Shown piece after piece: positions 45,627 through 55,075 of a stretch of 64,000 bases of DNA. The DNA lies in contig NZ_JBPOEU010000020.1 of the NCBI RefSeq assembly GCF_051251695.1, positions 3,533 through 67,532 on the forward strand. The letters are read 5' to 3'. Each line of letters starts with the position of its first letter. Positions within the stretch are counted from its first letter, which is position 1. Origin of the DNA: Maritalea sp051251695. GTDB lineage: Bacteria; Pseudomonadota; Alphaproteobacteria; Rhizobiales; Devosiaceae. The position numbers and the translations under genes were made by a program. Under the pieces are notes generated by a model, which was not told the DNA's origin, did not search any database, and saw only the letters and a list, made by a program, of their open reading frames with translations.

Positions 45627-46772
45627 TTACATGCTGCACTCAGCCGCATAGGCGTCCTGGTGATCTTCAAGACCAACACCCAGAATTTTATTTGTCAAAA
45701 TGTCGCCTTCCCTGACCACTTCACGAACATAAATGTCCTGAATGGGGTGATGATTATTGCCGAACTTGAAATCACCACGCACAGAGCTAAATTCCGCAGC
45801 TTTAAGCGCCGCACGGAATGCATCCTGATCACTTACATCAGCACTTTTTAGCGCTGAAAGAATAAGGTTTGCAGTATCGAACCCTTGGCTTGCATAAAGT
45901 GATGGCAAACGGCCATACGCTTCTTGGAAGCTAGCCACAAACTCAACATTCGCCTCATTGTCTATGTCTTTTGACCACTGCGAAGAGTTGCGTACACCAA
46001 GTGCTGCATCGCCAACCGCGCCCAAAATACCTTGATCAAACGAGAATGCTGGGCCCATTACTGGAATATCAACACCAGACGCTGCATATTGCTTCATGAA
46101 CGCAATACCCATGCCGCCGGGCAAGAAGAAGTACACGCTATCGGCGCCAGAAGCGCGGATTTGTGCGATTTCAGCAGCATAGTCCGTTGCACCAAGCTTG
46201 GAATAAACTTCGCCAGACAACTCGCCCTTATAAAAACGTTTATAGCCGGTTAGAGCGTCTTTGCCTGCTGGGTAATTCGGTGCCAAGATATAAGAGTTTT
46301 TAAACCCTTCTTCATTTGCATAAGCACCCATGGCTTCATGCAAATTATCGTTTTGCCACGCAACGTTGAAATAGTTTGGGTGACAACCTTTACCCGCCAG
46401 CGGAGATGGACCCGCATTTGGCGAAAGATAGAACTTGCCCTGCGCCGTTGCTGACGGCACAACTGCCATGGCCAAATTTGACCAGATAATGCCAGTTAAA
46501 ATATCCACTTTTTCGCTTTGGATCATTTTGTCTGAAATTTGCACCGCCAGTTCTGGCTTGCGCGCATCATCTTCAATAACGATTTCAACTTCCTTGTTGT
46601 CAGACTGGTTGATCGCCAACATAAAGCCGTCGCGTACATCAATACCAAGGCCAGAACCGCCGCCGGACAATGTCGTGATCATCCCGATTTTGGCACCGCC
46701 TGCATAAGCCATACTTGTCGCTGCCAGCGACAAAGCCAGCGCACTTGCAGTCAAGCTTTTCAATTGTTTCAT
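45627..46772 (-). CDS. ABC importer substrate-binding protein (LivK-like)
   Basis: 381 residues with a signal peptide ('LTASALALSLAATSMAYAGG') and the periplasmic binding fold of LivK/aromatic-acid relatives ('GMITTLSGGGSGLGIDVRDGFMLAINQ'). In this context the ligand may be tryptophan, kynurenine or anthranilate; this is inference. A GGGAGGAAAC ribosome site precedes the start, and a perfect 8-bp dyad lies in the leader. Confidence 0.92.
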   Translation of the reverse strand: MKQLKSLTASALALSLAATSMAYAGGAKIGMITTLSGGGSGLGIDVRDGFMLAINQSDNKEVEIVIEDDARKPELAVQISDKMIQSEKVDILTGIIWSNLAMAVVPSATAQGKFYLSPNAGPSPLAGKGCHPNYFNVAWQNDNLHEAMGAYANEEGFKNSYILAPNYPAGKDALTGYKRFYKGELSGEVYSKLGATDYAAEIAQIRASGADSVYFFLPGGMGIAFMKQYAASGVDIPVMGPAFSFDQGILGAVGDAALGVRNSSQWSKDIDNEANVEFVASFQEAYGRLPSLYASQGFDTANLILSALKSADVSDQDAFRAALKAAEFSSVRGDFKFGNNHHPIQDIYVREVVREGDILTNKILGVGLEDHQDAYAAECSM

Positions 46773-46788
46773 TGTTTCCTCCCATTAG

Positions 46789-46809
46789 AATTGCTCAAGA
46801 AGAGCAATT
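46789..46809. promoter_or_regulatory. Dyad in the leader of the binding-protein gene
   Basis: AATTGCTC-AAGAA-GAGCAATT, a perfect 8-bp dyad, lies 6 bases upstream of the ribosome site on the minus strand. It could be an operator or an mRNA hairpin. Confidence 0.5.
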
Positions 46810-46989
46810 GTTCAAAGAACGAGATTAGAATGAGGGATCGCTGTTTGATGGTTATCAAAATCAGTCCGTCGCAAACCTGTAAACATTGCGTCGCCGACCT
46901 TATCAAAGCCCCTATTTCCCTATCTCATCCCCTTTTAGTCTGCATGAATTCCAATATATTTCAATATTAAAATATCCAGCAATAAGCCG

Positions 46990-47829
46990 TTAAGGCGCAA
47001 AATGGCGCGTCAAATCAGACCGCGCATCAGTCAAATCTTCGATGACATTGAAATGATGTTTTTGCCCCGCTTCGTGCCACGCCGTACTGACGTCAAATCC
47101 AGCCCAAATGCTTGCGAGTAATTTGTTTTGCCGCAAAAACTCAGGACGCTCATTCGCACCCACCCAGCATATCAAGTCTGCACCTGCCATTGGGCGTTGC
47201 AAAGCGGCACTTTCTGCAATGGCCTCATCTTCATCAAGCACCAGCTTTTCATTCATTTGTGTTTTCATGAGCGGTCGCAAATCATGTAACCCCGAAATTG
47301 AAACCACCTTTTCAATCCGCTCCTGAATGTTGGCGGCCAATGGCGATTGCGCACAAATCTGGCGGGTAACCAGATGCCCACCTGCTGAATGTCCCGATAA
47401 CCTGATCGGCCCATCAACTTTAGCCGCCGCATTTGTAGTAGCGCTTGCGATCTGCATCGACATACGCGTCAAATGCGCTTCTGGCGCAAGAGTATAACTG
47501 GGCATGGCAACGGCCCACCCATTATCTAAACCGCCTTGTGCCAAGTGCGACCAAGAGGATTTATCAAATGCCATCCAATAGCCACCATGCACAAAAACCG
47601 CTAGACCTTTGGGCTTTTGTGTTGGCAAAAATAAGTCAAACTTTTCCCGCTCGGCAGAACCATATTCAACATCCAACTGGGCTCGACCTTCACCCAAAAG
47701 CTGGTCACGAAATGCCTGAGCCGACACCGCCCACCGCGCGGGATACGCCTCGGCACCTTCGATATAAGCGCCGTTGGCATAAGCATCGTCCCAGTCGTTG
47801 ATTTGCGGCAATTCCATCAAGTCCATCAT
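46990..47829 (-). CDS. Arylformamidase-like alpha/beta hydrolase
   Basis: 279 residues. The oxyanion motif 'VHGGYWM' is characteristic of alpha/beta-hydrolase-type N-formylkynurenine formamidases, with nucleophile Ser in 'SGHSAGGH' and likely His in 'KHHFNVIEDL'. It should hydrolyse N-formylkynurenine to kynurenine and formate, filling the step between KynA and KynU, for which no cyclase-type KynB is present. It leads the minus-strand operon and faces the dearomatising enzyme. Confidence 0.8.
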   Translation of the reverse strand: MMDLMELPQINDWDDAYANGAYIEGAEAYPARWAVSAQAFRDQLLGEGRAQLDVEYGSAEREKFDLFLPTQKPKGLAVFVHGGYWMAFDKSSWSHLAQGGLDNGWAVAMPSYTLAPEAHLTRMSMQIASATTNAAAKVDGPIRLSGHSAGGHLVTRQICAQSPLAANIQERIEKVVSISGLHDLRPLMKTQMNEKLVLDEDEAIAESAALQRPMAGADLICWVGANERPEFLRQNKLLASIWAGFDVSTAWHEAGQKHHFNVIEDLTDARSDLTRHFAP

Positions 47830-47925
47830 TCCTTATTGGTTGCCCAATCCCAACCTATTTGCAAGCAAGGTAGAGAAATTTACAGCCCCATCTTCACCCA
47901 CATTCAGGCATGATTAGAAAAATAC

Positions 47926-47951
47926 TTCAAGCATAAAATTTTGAGCTTGAA
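47926..47951. promoter_or_regulatory. Operator-like dyad between the divergent anthranilate operons
   Basis: TTCAAGC-N12-GCTTGAA, a perfect 7-bp inverted repeat (imperfectly extended to about 47923-47954), lies 50 bases before the monooxygenase start in the only divergent promoter region of the cluster. The in-cluster MarR protein is the natural candidate to bind it. Confidence 0.6.
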
Positions 47952-48000
47952 ATATATTTATCTGAATGCAATCATGGTTGAAATTTTTCGGGAGGAATTA

Positions 48001-50292
48001 ATGAAGATTGCGTGTCTTGGCGGCGGTCCAGCTGGCCTTTATTTTGCCATTTCAATGAAACTTCGCCAGCCCGAAGCGGACATAACAGTATTTGAACGCA
48101 ACAAAGCGGACGATACGTTTGGTTGGGGCGTTGTACTTTCCGACGATGCCTTAGACAATTTGCGCACAAACGACCCCAAATCTGCAGAAAAAATCGGCGA
48201 AAGTTTTGCCTATTGGGACGATATTGCCGTCGTGCATGATGGACACAGAACTGTGTCTTCTGGCCACGGGTTCGCAGGTATCGGTCGCATGAAAATGCTG
48301 CTCATCTTGCAGGAACGTGCGCGAGAACTCGGCGTTAATTTGCAATTCGAGACCAATGTCGAAAATGTTGAGAAATACCAAAAAGATTACGATTTAGTCG
48401 TTGCATGCGATGGCATAAACTCGCCCGTGCGCCAGCATTATGCTGAGCATTTCAAACCCAATATCGACGTGAGAGAATGCAAATTCATTTGGCTTGGCAC
48501 ACACCAAAAATTTGATGACGCGTTCACCTTCATTTTTGAGAAAACTGAACATGGCTGGGTCTGGGTTCATGCTTATCAATTTGACGATGAGACCGCCACG
48601 GTAATTGTTGAATGCCAGCAAGACACCTGGGACAAAATCGGCTTTGAACATATGTCAAAGCAACAAATAATCGAGAAATGTGAAGAGCTATTTGCTGACC
48701 ATCTTGATGGACACAAATTAATGTCCAACGCAGATCATTTGCGTGGCTCCGCTGTGTTTATGAACTTCCCACGGGTCCTGTGCGAAAAATGGCACCATGA
48801 AAATGTGGTCCTGTTGGGCGACGCATCCGCAACCGCCCACTTCTCCATCGGCTCCGGCTCACGCCTCGCCTTTGATAGCGCCATCGCTTTGGCCAACCTG
48901 TTGCACACAGAACCAAACATGGAAGCCGCATTTGATCGCTATCAAGACGAACGCCGCTTGGATGTCTTGCGCCTTCAATCTGCTGCGCGCAATTCTTTGG
49001 AATGGTTCGAACAAGTCGAGCGCTATCTGGATTTAGACCCCGTGCAATTCAACTACTCACTACTCACAAGGTCACAGCGCATCAGCCACGAAAATCTGCG
49101 CTTGCGTGATCCAGAGTGGGTAAAGTCGGCTGAAACTTGGTTTCAGGCCCAAGCTGGCGCTCCGCATTCCCATCGCGCGCCAATGTTTGCTCCGTTCAAA
49201 CTGCGTGAAATGGACCTAAAAAACCGCGTCGTCGTTTCTCCAATGGCCCAATATAAGGCCGAAGGAGGCTGCCCCACAGATTGGCACTTTGCGCACTATG
49301 CAGAAAGAGCCAAAGGCGGCGCGGGACTTATTTATGTGGAAATGACCTGCGTGTCGCCCGAAGGTCGCATCACGCCGGGTTGCCCCGGCCTTTATGCACC
49401 CGAACATGAGGCCGCGTGGCAACGGATAACTGACTTTGTGCATCAAGAAACTGACGCGAAGATCTGCTGCCAAATCGGCCATTCGGGCCGCAAAGGGTCG
49501 ACCCAAGTTGGCTGGGAGGAAATGGACGCGCCGCTTAAAGACAATAATTGGCCGCTTATGTCAGCATCCGCCATTCCTTGGTCTGAAAACAATGCCATGC
49601 CCAAAGCCATGGACCGCGCAGACATGGATATGGTCAAAGACCAGTTTGTTGCCTCTGTTGAAATGGCAGACCGGGCAGGTTTTGACATGATCGAACTGCA
49701 CGCGGCCCACGGCTATCTGATTTCTTCTTTCATCTCCCCAACATCGAATAACCGCACGGACGAATATGGCAGCAGCCTAGAAAACCGCATGCGCTACCCG
49801 CTCGAAGTTGCGAACGCCATGCGCGCGGCTTGGCCAAAAGACAAGCCAATGTCAGTGCGTATTTCCGCCAACGATTGGGTTGGCGAGGACGGCGTTACTC
49901 CAGAAGAAGCGGTCGAAATCGCCAAACTATTCGCTAAAACCGGCATCGACATTATTGACGTTTCAGCCGGGCAAACTTCAATCGACGCGCAACCCGTTTA
50001 TGGGCGCATGTTCCAAACCCCGTTTTCGGACCGTATCCGCAACGATACCGGCTTAAAAACCATGGCGGTGGGCAACGTTTATGAGCCTGATCATGTCAAC
50101 TCTATCCTAATGGCTGGACGCGCAGATCTAGTTTGCCTTGCACGACCCCACCTTGCCAATCCATACTGGACATTACATGCGGCGGCGGCGCTGGGCGACA
50201 ATGCCAGCAATTGGCCAGCCCCATACCACCCGGGCCGTGACCAAATGATGCGATTGGCTGAGCGAGCAGAGGGCATTGGGATCAAAGTATGA
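48001..50292 (+). CDS. abmA: Anthranilyl-CoA (2-aminobenzoyl-CoA) monooxygenase/reductase
   Basis: From ATG 48001, with a GGGAGGAA ribosome site, the product is 763 residues with two domains. Residues 1-370 are a salicylate-hydroxylase-type FAD monooxygenase (GGGPAG at 7-12, 'LLGDASATAHFSIGSG'). Residues about 395-760 are an Old Yellow Enzyme barrel ('FKLREMDLKNRVVVSPMAQY', 'ELHAAHGYLISSF', 'RTDEYGSSLENR'). This fusion is the enzyme that, in Aromatoleum (Azoarcus) evansii, hydroxylates and then reduces anthranilyl-CoA to a non-aromatic product. Databases often call it salicylyl-CoA 5-hydroxylase. The adjacent aminobenzoate-CoA ligase and kynureninase support anthranilyl-CoA. Confidence 0.9.
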   Translation: MKIACLGGGPAGLYFAISMKLRQPEADITVFERNKADDTFGWGVVLSDDALDNLRTNDPKSAEKIGESFAYWDDIAVVHDGHRTVSSGHGFAGIGRMKMLLILQERARELGVNLQFETNVENVEKYQKDYDLVVACDGINSPVRQHYAEHFKPNIDVRECKFIWLGTHQKFDDAFTFIFEKTEHGWVWVHAYQFDDETATVIVECQQDTWDKIGFEHMSKQQIIEKCEELFADHLDGHKLMSNADHLRGSAVFMNFPRVLCEKWHHENVVLLGDASATAHFSIGSGSRLAFDSAIALANLLHTEPNMEAAFDRYQDERRLDVLRLQSAARNSLEWFEQVERYLDLDPVQFNYSLLTRSQRISHENLRLRDPEWVKSAETWFQAQAGAPHSHRAPMFAPFKLREMDLKNRVVVSPMAQYKAEGGCPTDWHFAHYAERAKGGAGLIYVEMTCVSPEGRITPGCPGLYAPEHEAAWQRITDFVHQETDAKICCQIGHSGRKGSTQVGWEEMDAPLKDNNWPLMSASAIPWSENNAMPKAMDRADMDMVKDQFVASVEMADRAGFDMIELHAAHGYLISSFISPTSNNRTDEYGSSLENRMRYPLEVANAMRAAWPKDKPMSVRISANDWVGEDGVTPEEAVEIAKLFAKTGIDIIDVSAGQTSIDAQPVYGRMFQTPFSDRIRNDTGLKTMAVGNVYEPDHVNSILMAGRADLVCLARPHLANPYWTLHAAAALGDNASNWPAPYHPGRDQMMRLAERAEGIGIKV

Positions 50293-51035
50293 GTTTGAGC
50301 GATAAATCAGTTCTGATTACCGGTGGTGGCACAGGCGTTGGCGCAGATATGGCGCTGGCTTTTGCCAAACAGGGCGCGCGCGTTTTCATCTCAGGCCGCA
50401 CGACAAATTCGCTCGAAAAAGTAGCCTCCAACCATCATCAAATTTCAGCGGTTACCGCAGACGTAACAGACGAAACATCGGTAAAGTCCATGTTCGACCA
50501 AATCGGTGCGATGGACATCGTGATTGCAAATGCGGGAGCCGCCGAAAGCGCACCGCTCGTTAAAACCGATTTAGACAGTTGGAATAGAATGATCGCTGTC
50601 AATTTGACAGGTGTATTTCTCACCCTCAAAGAGGGACTGATCAACATGAATGGCAAGGAATGGGGCCGCCTCATTTCAGTGGCTTCAACCGCAGGCTTGT
50701 GCGGCTATTCCTATGTCGCGCCCTATTCAGCAGCAAAACATGGTGTCATCGGCCTCACCAAGAGCTTGGCCCTTGAAGTTGCGAAAAAAGGCATAACGGT
50801 CAACGCACTTTGCCCCGGATTTCTTAACACCGAAATGACTGACCGCTCGGTTGCCACCATCGTCGAAAAAACAGGCATGAGCGAAGATGAAGCGCGTGCT
50901 ACGATCGCGAAGAACAATCCACAGGGACGTTTAATCGAACCTGCAGAAGTCAGCGCCGCAGCCCTTTGGCTTTGCGGCAACGGCTCCGAAGGTATCAATG
51001 GACAAGCCATTTCAATTTCAGGGGGCGAAATATGA
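50289..51035 (+). CDS. SDR-family oxidoreductase
   Basis: 248 residues. NAD(P)-binding 'TGGGTGVGADMALAFAKQG', 'NAGAAES', and catalytic S-Y-K in 'SVASTAGLCGYSYVAPYSAAKHGVIG'. It overlaps the monooxygenase by 4 bases. It probably reduces or oxidises a ring hydroxyl/keto group in the anthranilyl-CoA route, replacing a classic 3-hydroxyacyl-CoA dehydrogenase. Confidence 0.92.
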   Translation: MSLSDKSVLITGGGTGVGADMALAFAKQGARVFISGRTTNSLEKVASNHHQISAVTADVTDETSVKSMFDQIGAMDIVIANAGAAESAPLVKTDLDSWNRMIAVNLTGVFLTLKEGLINMNGKEWGRLISVASTAGLCGYSYVAPYSAAKHGVIGLTKSLALEVAKKGITVNALCPGFLNTEMTDRSVATIVEKTGMSEDEARATIAKNNPQGRLIEPAEVSAAALWLCGNGSEGINGQAISISGGEI

Positions 51036-51496
51036 GCGTGGCAAATGAAAAACTTGAAGACCAGCTCGTGAGCAAGCAGCGTTTACGCCTTTGGTTGCAA
51101 ATGCTTAAAACCACGCGGTTCATTGAAAATGAATTGCGCGAGGAACTGCGGCTTGGATTTCATTCAACATTGCCCCGCTTTGATGTGATGGCAATGCTTG
51201 ACCGCACACGCGACGGATTGCGCATGAGCCAACTCTCCAAGCAATTGATGGTTTCCAACGGCAATGTAACCGGCATCATAGATCGGCTGGTGCAAGAGAA
51301 TTTTGTGATGCGTGTCCAGGTCAAGGGCGACAAACGCGCAACGCTCGTGCGCCTTACACCATCAGGCATTCAAAAATTTGCTGAAATGGCCGCCGAGCAT
51401 GAGCGTTGGCTCAATGAACATCTAAAAGAAATCGATGAAAGCGAAATCGCTCACTTCATCGAAATTCTATCCAAAGTGCGGGAGGACGAACATTGA
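51032..51496 (+). CDS. MarR-family regulator
   Basis: 154 residues from ATG 51032 (ATGA overlap with the SDR). The winged helix runs 'LPRFDVMAMLDRTRDGLRMSQLSKQLMVSNGNVTGIIDRLVQENFVMRVQVKGDKRATLVRLTPSG', with the D-x-R wing. It is likely the local repressor, released by an aromatic CoA ester or acid. It is coupled into the middle of the catabolic operon. Confidence 0.92.
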   Translation: MSVANEKLEDQLVSKQRLRLWLQMLKTTRFIENELREELRLGFHSTLPRFDVMAMLDRTRDGLRMSQLSKQLMVSNGNVTGIIDRLVQENFVMRVQVKGDKRATLVRLTPSGIQKFAEMAAEHERWLNEHLKEIDESEIAHFIEILSKVREDEH

Positions 51497-52311
51497 AACC
51501 CGTCACAATGAGCGATCTTAAGCCTGAACATTTCGCATGGCGCATGGATGGCCGTGTCGCCATTATCAATCTCCATCGCCCAAAACGCAAAAACCCCCTC
51601 ACCTTTGAGAGCTACGCGGAGCTGCGCGATACTTTCCGGCAAATGGTTTATGCCGAAGATGTAGACGCTGTAGTTTTCGCTTCAAATGGTGGAAACTTTT
51701 GTTCGGGCGGCGACGTTCACGACATTATTGGCCCCTTGGTCAATATGGACATGAAAGAACTTTTAGCCTTTACCCGCATGACTGGGGATCTGGTTAAATC
51801 GATGATCCATTGCGGCAAACCTATCATCTCTGCCATCGACGGCGTTTGCGTGGGTGCTGGAGCAATCATCGCCATGGCTTCTGATTTACGCCTTGCAACA
51901 TCCGAGGCCAAAACGGCATTCCTGTTCACCCGTGTCGGTCTTGCAGGTTGTGATATGGGGGCATGTGCCATGCTGCCTCGTATTATCGGTCAGGGCCGAG
52001 CCGCAGAACTGCTTTACACTGGACGTTCCATGAGTGCTGAAGAAGGCGCGAATTGGGGATTTTTCAATGCGCTTCATAATGCCGACGACCTTGAAGCCGC
52101 CGCCATCAAAATGGCACAGCGCATTGCATCCGGTCCCACTTTTGCCCACGGCATCACCAAAACGCAGTTGAACCAAGAATGGAATATGAGCTTGGACCAG
52201 GCTATAGAGTCTGAAGCCCAAGCCCAAGCCATTTGCATGCAAACCAAAGACTTTGAACGCGCATACTTGGCTTTTGTAAAAAAAGAAAAGCCAGTATTTG
52301 AGGGCGACTAA
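51493..52311 (+). CDS. Enoyl-CoA hydratase/isomerase family protein
   Basis: 272 residues from a TTG start supported by a GGGAGGA site 8 bases upstream and a TTGA overlap with marR; the ATG at 51508 lacks a site. Crotonase motifs: 'ASNGGNFCSGGDVHDII' and 'SAIDGVCVGAGAIIAMASDLRLATSEAKTAFLFTRVGLAGCDMGA'. It probably hydrates or hydrolytically opens the alicyclic CoA ring. Confidence 0.92.
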   Translation: MKPVTMSDLKPEHFAWRMDGRVAIINLHRPKRKNPLTFESYAELRDTFRQMVYAEDVDAVVFASNGGNFCSGGDVHDIIGPLVNMDMKELLAFTRMTGDLVKSMIHCGKPIISAIDGVCVGAGAIIAMASDLRLATSEAKTAFLFTRVGLAGCDMGACAMLPRIIGQGRAAELLYTGRSMSAEEGANWGFFNALHNADDLEAAAIKMAQRIASGPTFAHGITKTQLNQEWNMSLDQAIESEAQAQAICMQTKDFERAYLAFVKKEKPVFEGD

Positions 52312-53456
52312 TGTCAGACAAGAGTTTCCTCAATTGGCCGTTTTTCGAAGACAAACATCGCGCCCTCTCAACTGAACTTGAAGCGTGGTGTGAAGCCAAT
52401 TTGCCTGTTGATCACACTGACGTCGACAAAGCTTGTGTAAAGCTGGTCGCCGATTTAGGTGCGGCTGGATTTTTACAACATACCGGTGCCGGGGAAGATG
52501 AAAAGCTGGATGTGCGCAGCCTTTGCCTTATCCGCGAAACACTCGCCCGTCATGATGGCTTGGCCGATTTTTCCTTCGCCATGCAAGGTCTTGGCATGGG
52601 GGCAGTTTCACTTTTCGGCACACCAGAACAACGCGAATGGCTGGAAAAAACACGCACCGGAAAAGCACTTTCCGCCTTTGCCCTCAGCGAACCAAAATCC
52701 GGTTCTGATGTCGCGAATATTGAATGTAGCGCCGAAAAAATCGGCAATCACTATGTCATAAATGGCGAGAAAACATGGATATCCAATGGCGGCATCGCCG
52801 ATGTCTATGTGCTGTTTGCCCGCACTGGTGAGGGACCCGGAGCCAAAGGCCTATCCGCATTTTTAGTGCCTGCGGATACCGATGGGTTAGAGATCGCTGA
52901 ACGCATTGACGTTGTGGCACCCCATCCGTTGGCGCGGATCAAATTCACCGACATGCAATTGCCGCCGTCTGCAATGATTGGGCAACCGGGGCAAGGATTT
53001 AAAATCGCCATGTCAGTGTTGGATGTTTTCCGTTCAACTGTTGGGGCAGCAGCCCTCGGCTTTGCGCGTCGGGCGCTTGATGAAACATTACATCGTGCAT
53101 CAAACCGTGAATTGTTTGGCGCACCACTTTTTGATCTGCAAATGGTACAAGGCCACATTGCTGATATGGCACTTGATGTTGATGCTTCAGCTTTGCTGGT
53201 TTATCGCGCCGCATGGGCCAAAGATATGGGCGCGGCGCGGGTAACCCGCGAGGCGGCAATGGCCAAACTATATGCCACCGACAAAGCTCAAACCGTTATT
53301 GATAAGGCCGTGCAAATCCACGGGGGAGATGGGGTGCGCAAGGGCTCCATTGTGGAGAGCCTATACCGCGAAATCCGCGCATTGCGCATTTATGAGGGCG
53401 CATCTGACGTCCAAAAAATCGTCATTGCGCGTCAAGCATTGGGGGAGATCAAATGA
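52311..53456 (+). CDS. Acyl-CoA dehydrogenase
   Basis: 381 residues. FAD/substrate motifs 'FALSEPKSGSDVANIECSAEKIG' and 'YVINGEKTWISNGGIADVYVLFART', and C-terminal 'VQIHGGDGVRKGSIVESLYREIRALRIYEGASDVQK' with the catalytic Glu in the usual 'EG' position. It oxidises a CoA intermediate of the pathway. TAATG coupling to the hydratase and ATGA to the ligase. Confidence 0.94.
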   Translation: MSDKSFLNWPFFEDKHRALSTELEAWCEANLPVDHTDVDKACVKLVADLGAAGFLQHTGAGEDEKLDVRSLCLIRETLARHDGLADFSFAMQGLGMGAVSLFGTPEQREWLEKTRTGKALSAFALSEPKSGSDVANIECSAEKIGNHYVINGEKTWISNGGIADVYVLFARTGEGPGAKGLSAFLVPADTDGLEIAERIDVVAPHPLARIKFTDMQLPPSAMIGQPGQGFKIAMSVLDVFRSTVGAAALGFARRALDETLHRASNRELFGAPLFDLQMVQGHIADMALDVDASALLVYRAAWAKDMGAARVTREAAMAKLYATDKAQTVIDKAVQIHGGDGVRKGSIVESLYREIRALRIYEGASDVQKIVIARQALGEIK

Positions 53457-55072
53457 AGCTGGGACCATCCGGACACACCGATACATTCGCGCGGGATAAT
53501 TTGCCCCCCGTCGAAACGCAGCCGGTCTTCTTAACCGAAGACTTTGCCTATCCAGAACACATGAATGTCGGGCGCATTCTGACCGACGCCATGGTGGAAA
53601 AAGGCTTTGGCGACAATGTCGCCTTGATTGGCAATGGCCGCCAACGCACCTATAAAGAACTCGCGGATTGGACCAACAGACTGGCCCACGCGTTGGTCGA
53701 AGATTACGGCGTAAAACCGGGCAACCGCGTTTTGATCCGTTCAGCCAACAACCCGGCGATGGTCGCGTGCTGGCTAGCTGCCACCAAAGCTGGCGCGGTC
53801 GTCGTAAATACGATGCCGATGCTGCGTGCAGGCGAATTGTCGGCAATTGTCGATAAAGCCGAGATCAGCATCGCGCTTTGCGATAGCCGCATGATGGATG
53901 AAATCGTTGCTTGTGGCAAAACCTCAAAATTCTTGCAAACAATCGTAAGCTTTGATGGCACCGCAAATCATGATGCGGAACTGGACCGAGTGGCCTTGGG
54001 AAAATCGGTAAAATTCGAAACCGTCCGAACAGGCCGCGACGATGTTGCCCTATTGGGCTTTACATCAGGCACAACTGGCGAGCCTAAAGCCACCATGCAC
54101 TTCCATCGGGATTTACTGATGATCGCAGATGGCTACGCGCAAGAGGTTCTAGGCGTCACGCCAGACGACGTATTTGTTGGCTCACCGCCCTTAGCCTTTA
54201 CCTTTGGTCTCGGCGGTTTGGCGATTTTCCCCTTACGGTTTGGCGCAACCGCGACACTGCTCGAAACAGCCTCCCCGGCCAACATGATCGAAATCATCGA
54301 AACCCATAAAGCCACGATCTGCTTTACCGCCCCCACCGCCTATCGCGCCATGATGCGGGCAATGGATGAAGGGGCAGACCTATCCACATTGCGCTGTGCC
54401 GTTTCCGCAGGGGAAACATTGCCTTCCCCCGTGTTCGACGAATGGCAGCAAAAAACGGGCAAGCCGATGCTTGACGGTATTGGTGCCACTGAAATGCTGC
54501 ATATCTTCATCACCAATCGGTTTGAGGACGCAAAACCCGCATGTACGGGACGCCCGGTTACCGGCTACGAAGCAAAAGTCGTCGATGATAACATGAATGA
54601 AATGCCACGCGGAGAGCCCGGTCGCCTCGCCGTTCGCGGGCCAACAGGTTGTCGGTATTTGGCAGATGACCGTCAGGCAAAATACGTGATTGATGGGTGG
54701 AACATTACCGGCGACACCTTTATGCAAGACGAGGAAGGCTACTTCCATTTCGCAGCGCGCAACGATGATATGATCATCTCGTCAGGGTACAATATTGCCG
54801 GGCCAGAAGTTGAAGCAGCACTTTTATCCCATCCCCATGTCGTGGAATGTGCCGTGATCGGCGCACCAGACGAGGAGCGCGGCAATGTCGTGCAAGCCCA
54901 TATTGTGCTGGTGGACGATGTCCCGAAAGACGACGACACCATCAAACGGTTGCAAGAGCACGTTAAGGCAACAATTGCCCCCTATAAATATCCGCGCTCA
55001 ATTGTATTTACCGATACTCTGCCAAAAACCCAGACCGGTAAAATCCAGCGTTTCCAACTTAGAGCAAGCTAG
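53453..55072 (+). CDS. abmG: 2-aminobenzoate-CoA ligase-like AMP-forming enzyme
   Basis: 539 residues. AMP-binding P-loop 'TSGTTGEPK' (204-212), 'GATEMLHIFI', 'YNIAGPEVEAALLSHPHVVECAVIG' and the C-terminal catalytic Lys in 'PKTQTGKIQRF'. It matches benzoate/2-aminobenzoate-CoA ligases, which convert anthranilate, ATP and CoA to anthranilyl-CoA. Its place between kynureninase and the anthranilyl-CoA monooxygenase fits this exactly. Benzoate specificity is the alternative. Confidence 0.9.
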   Translation: MKLGPSGHTDTFARDNLPPVETQPVFLTEDFAYPEHMNVGRILTDAMVEKGFGDNVALIGNGRQRTYKELADWTNRLAHALVEDYGVKPGNRVLIRSANNPAMVACWLAATKAGAVVVNTMPMLRAGELSAIVDKAEISIALCDSRMMDEIVACGKTSKFLQTIVSFDGTANHDAELDRVALGKSVKFETVRTGRDDVALLGFTSGTTGEPKATMHFHRDLLMIADGYAQEVLGVTPDDVFVGSPPLAFTFGLGGLAIFPLRFGATATLLETASPANMIEIIETHKATICFTAPTAYRAMMRAMDEGADLSTLRCAVSAGETLPSPVFDEWQQKTGKPMLDGIGATEMLHIFITNRFEDAKPACTGRPVTGYEAKVVDDNMNEMPRGEPGRLAVRGPTGCRYLADDRQAKYVIDGWNITGDTFMQDEEGYFHFAARNDDMIISSGYNIAGPEVEAALLSHPHVVECAVIGAPDEERGNVVQAHIVLVDDVPKDDDTIKRLQEHVKATIAPYKYPRSIVFTDTLPKTQTGKIQRFQLRAS

Positions 55073-55075
55073 TCC

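Noticed and set aside
48001..50292. Two separate genes fused by a sequencing error
   Set aside because: The monooxygenase plus Old Yellow Enzyme fusion is the known architecture of anthranilyl-CoA monooxygenase/reductase, so one gene is expected.
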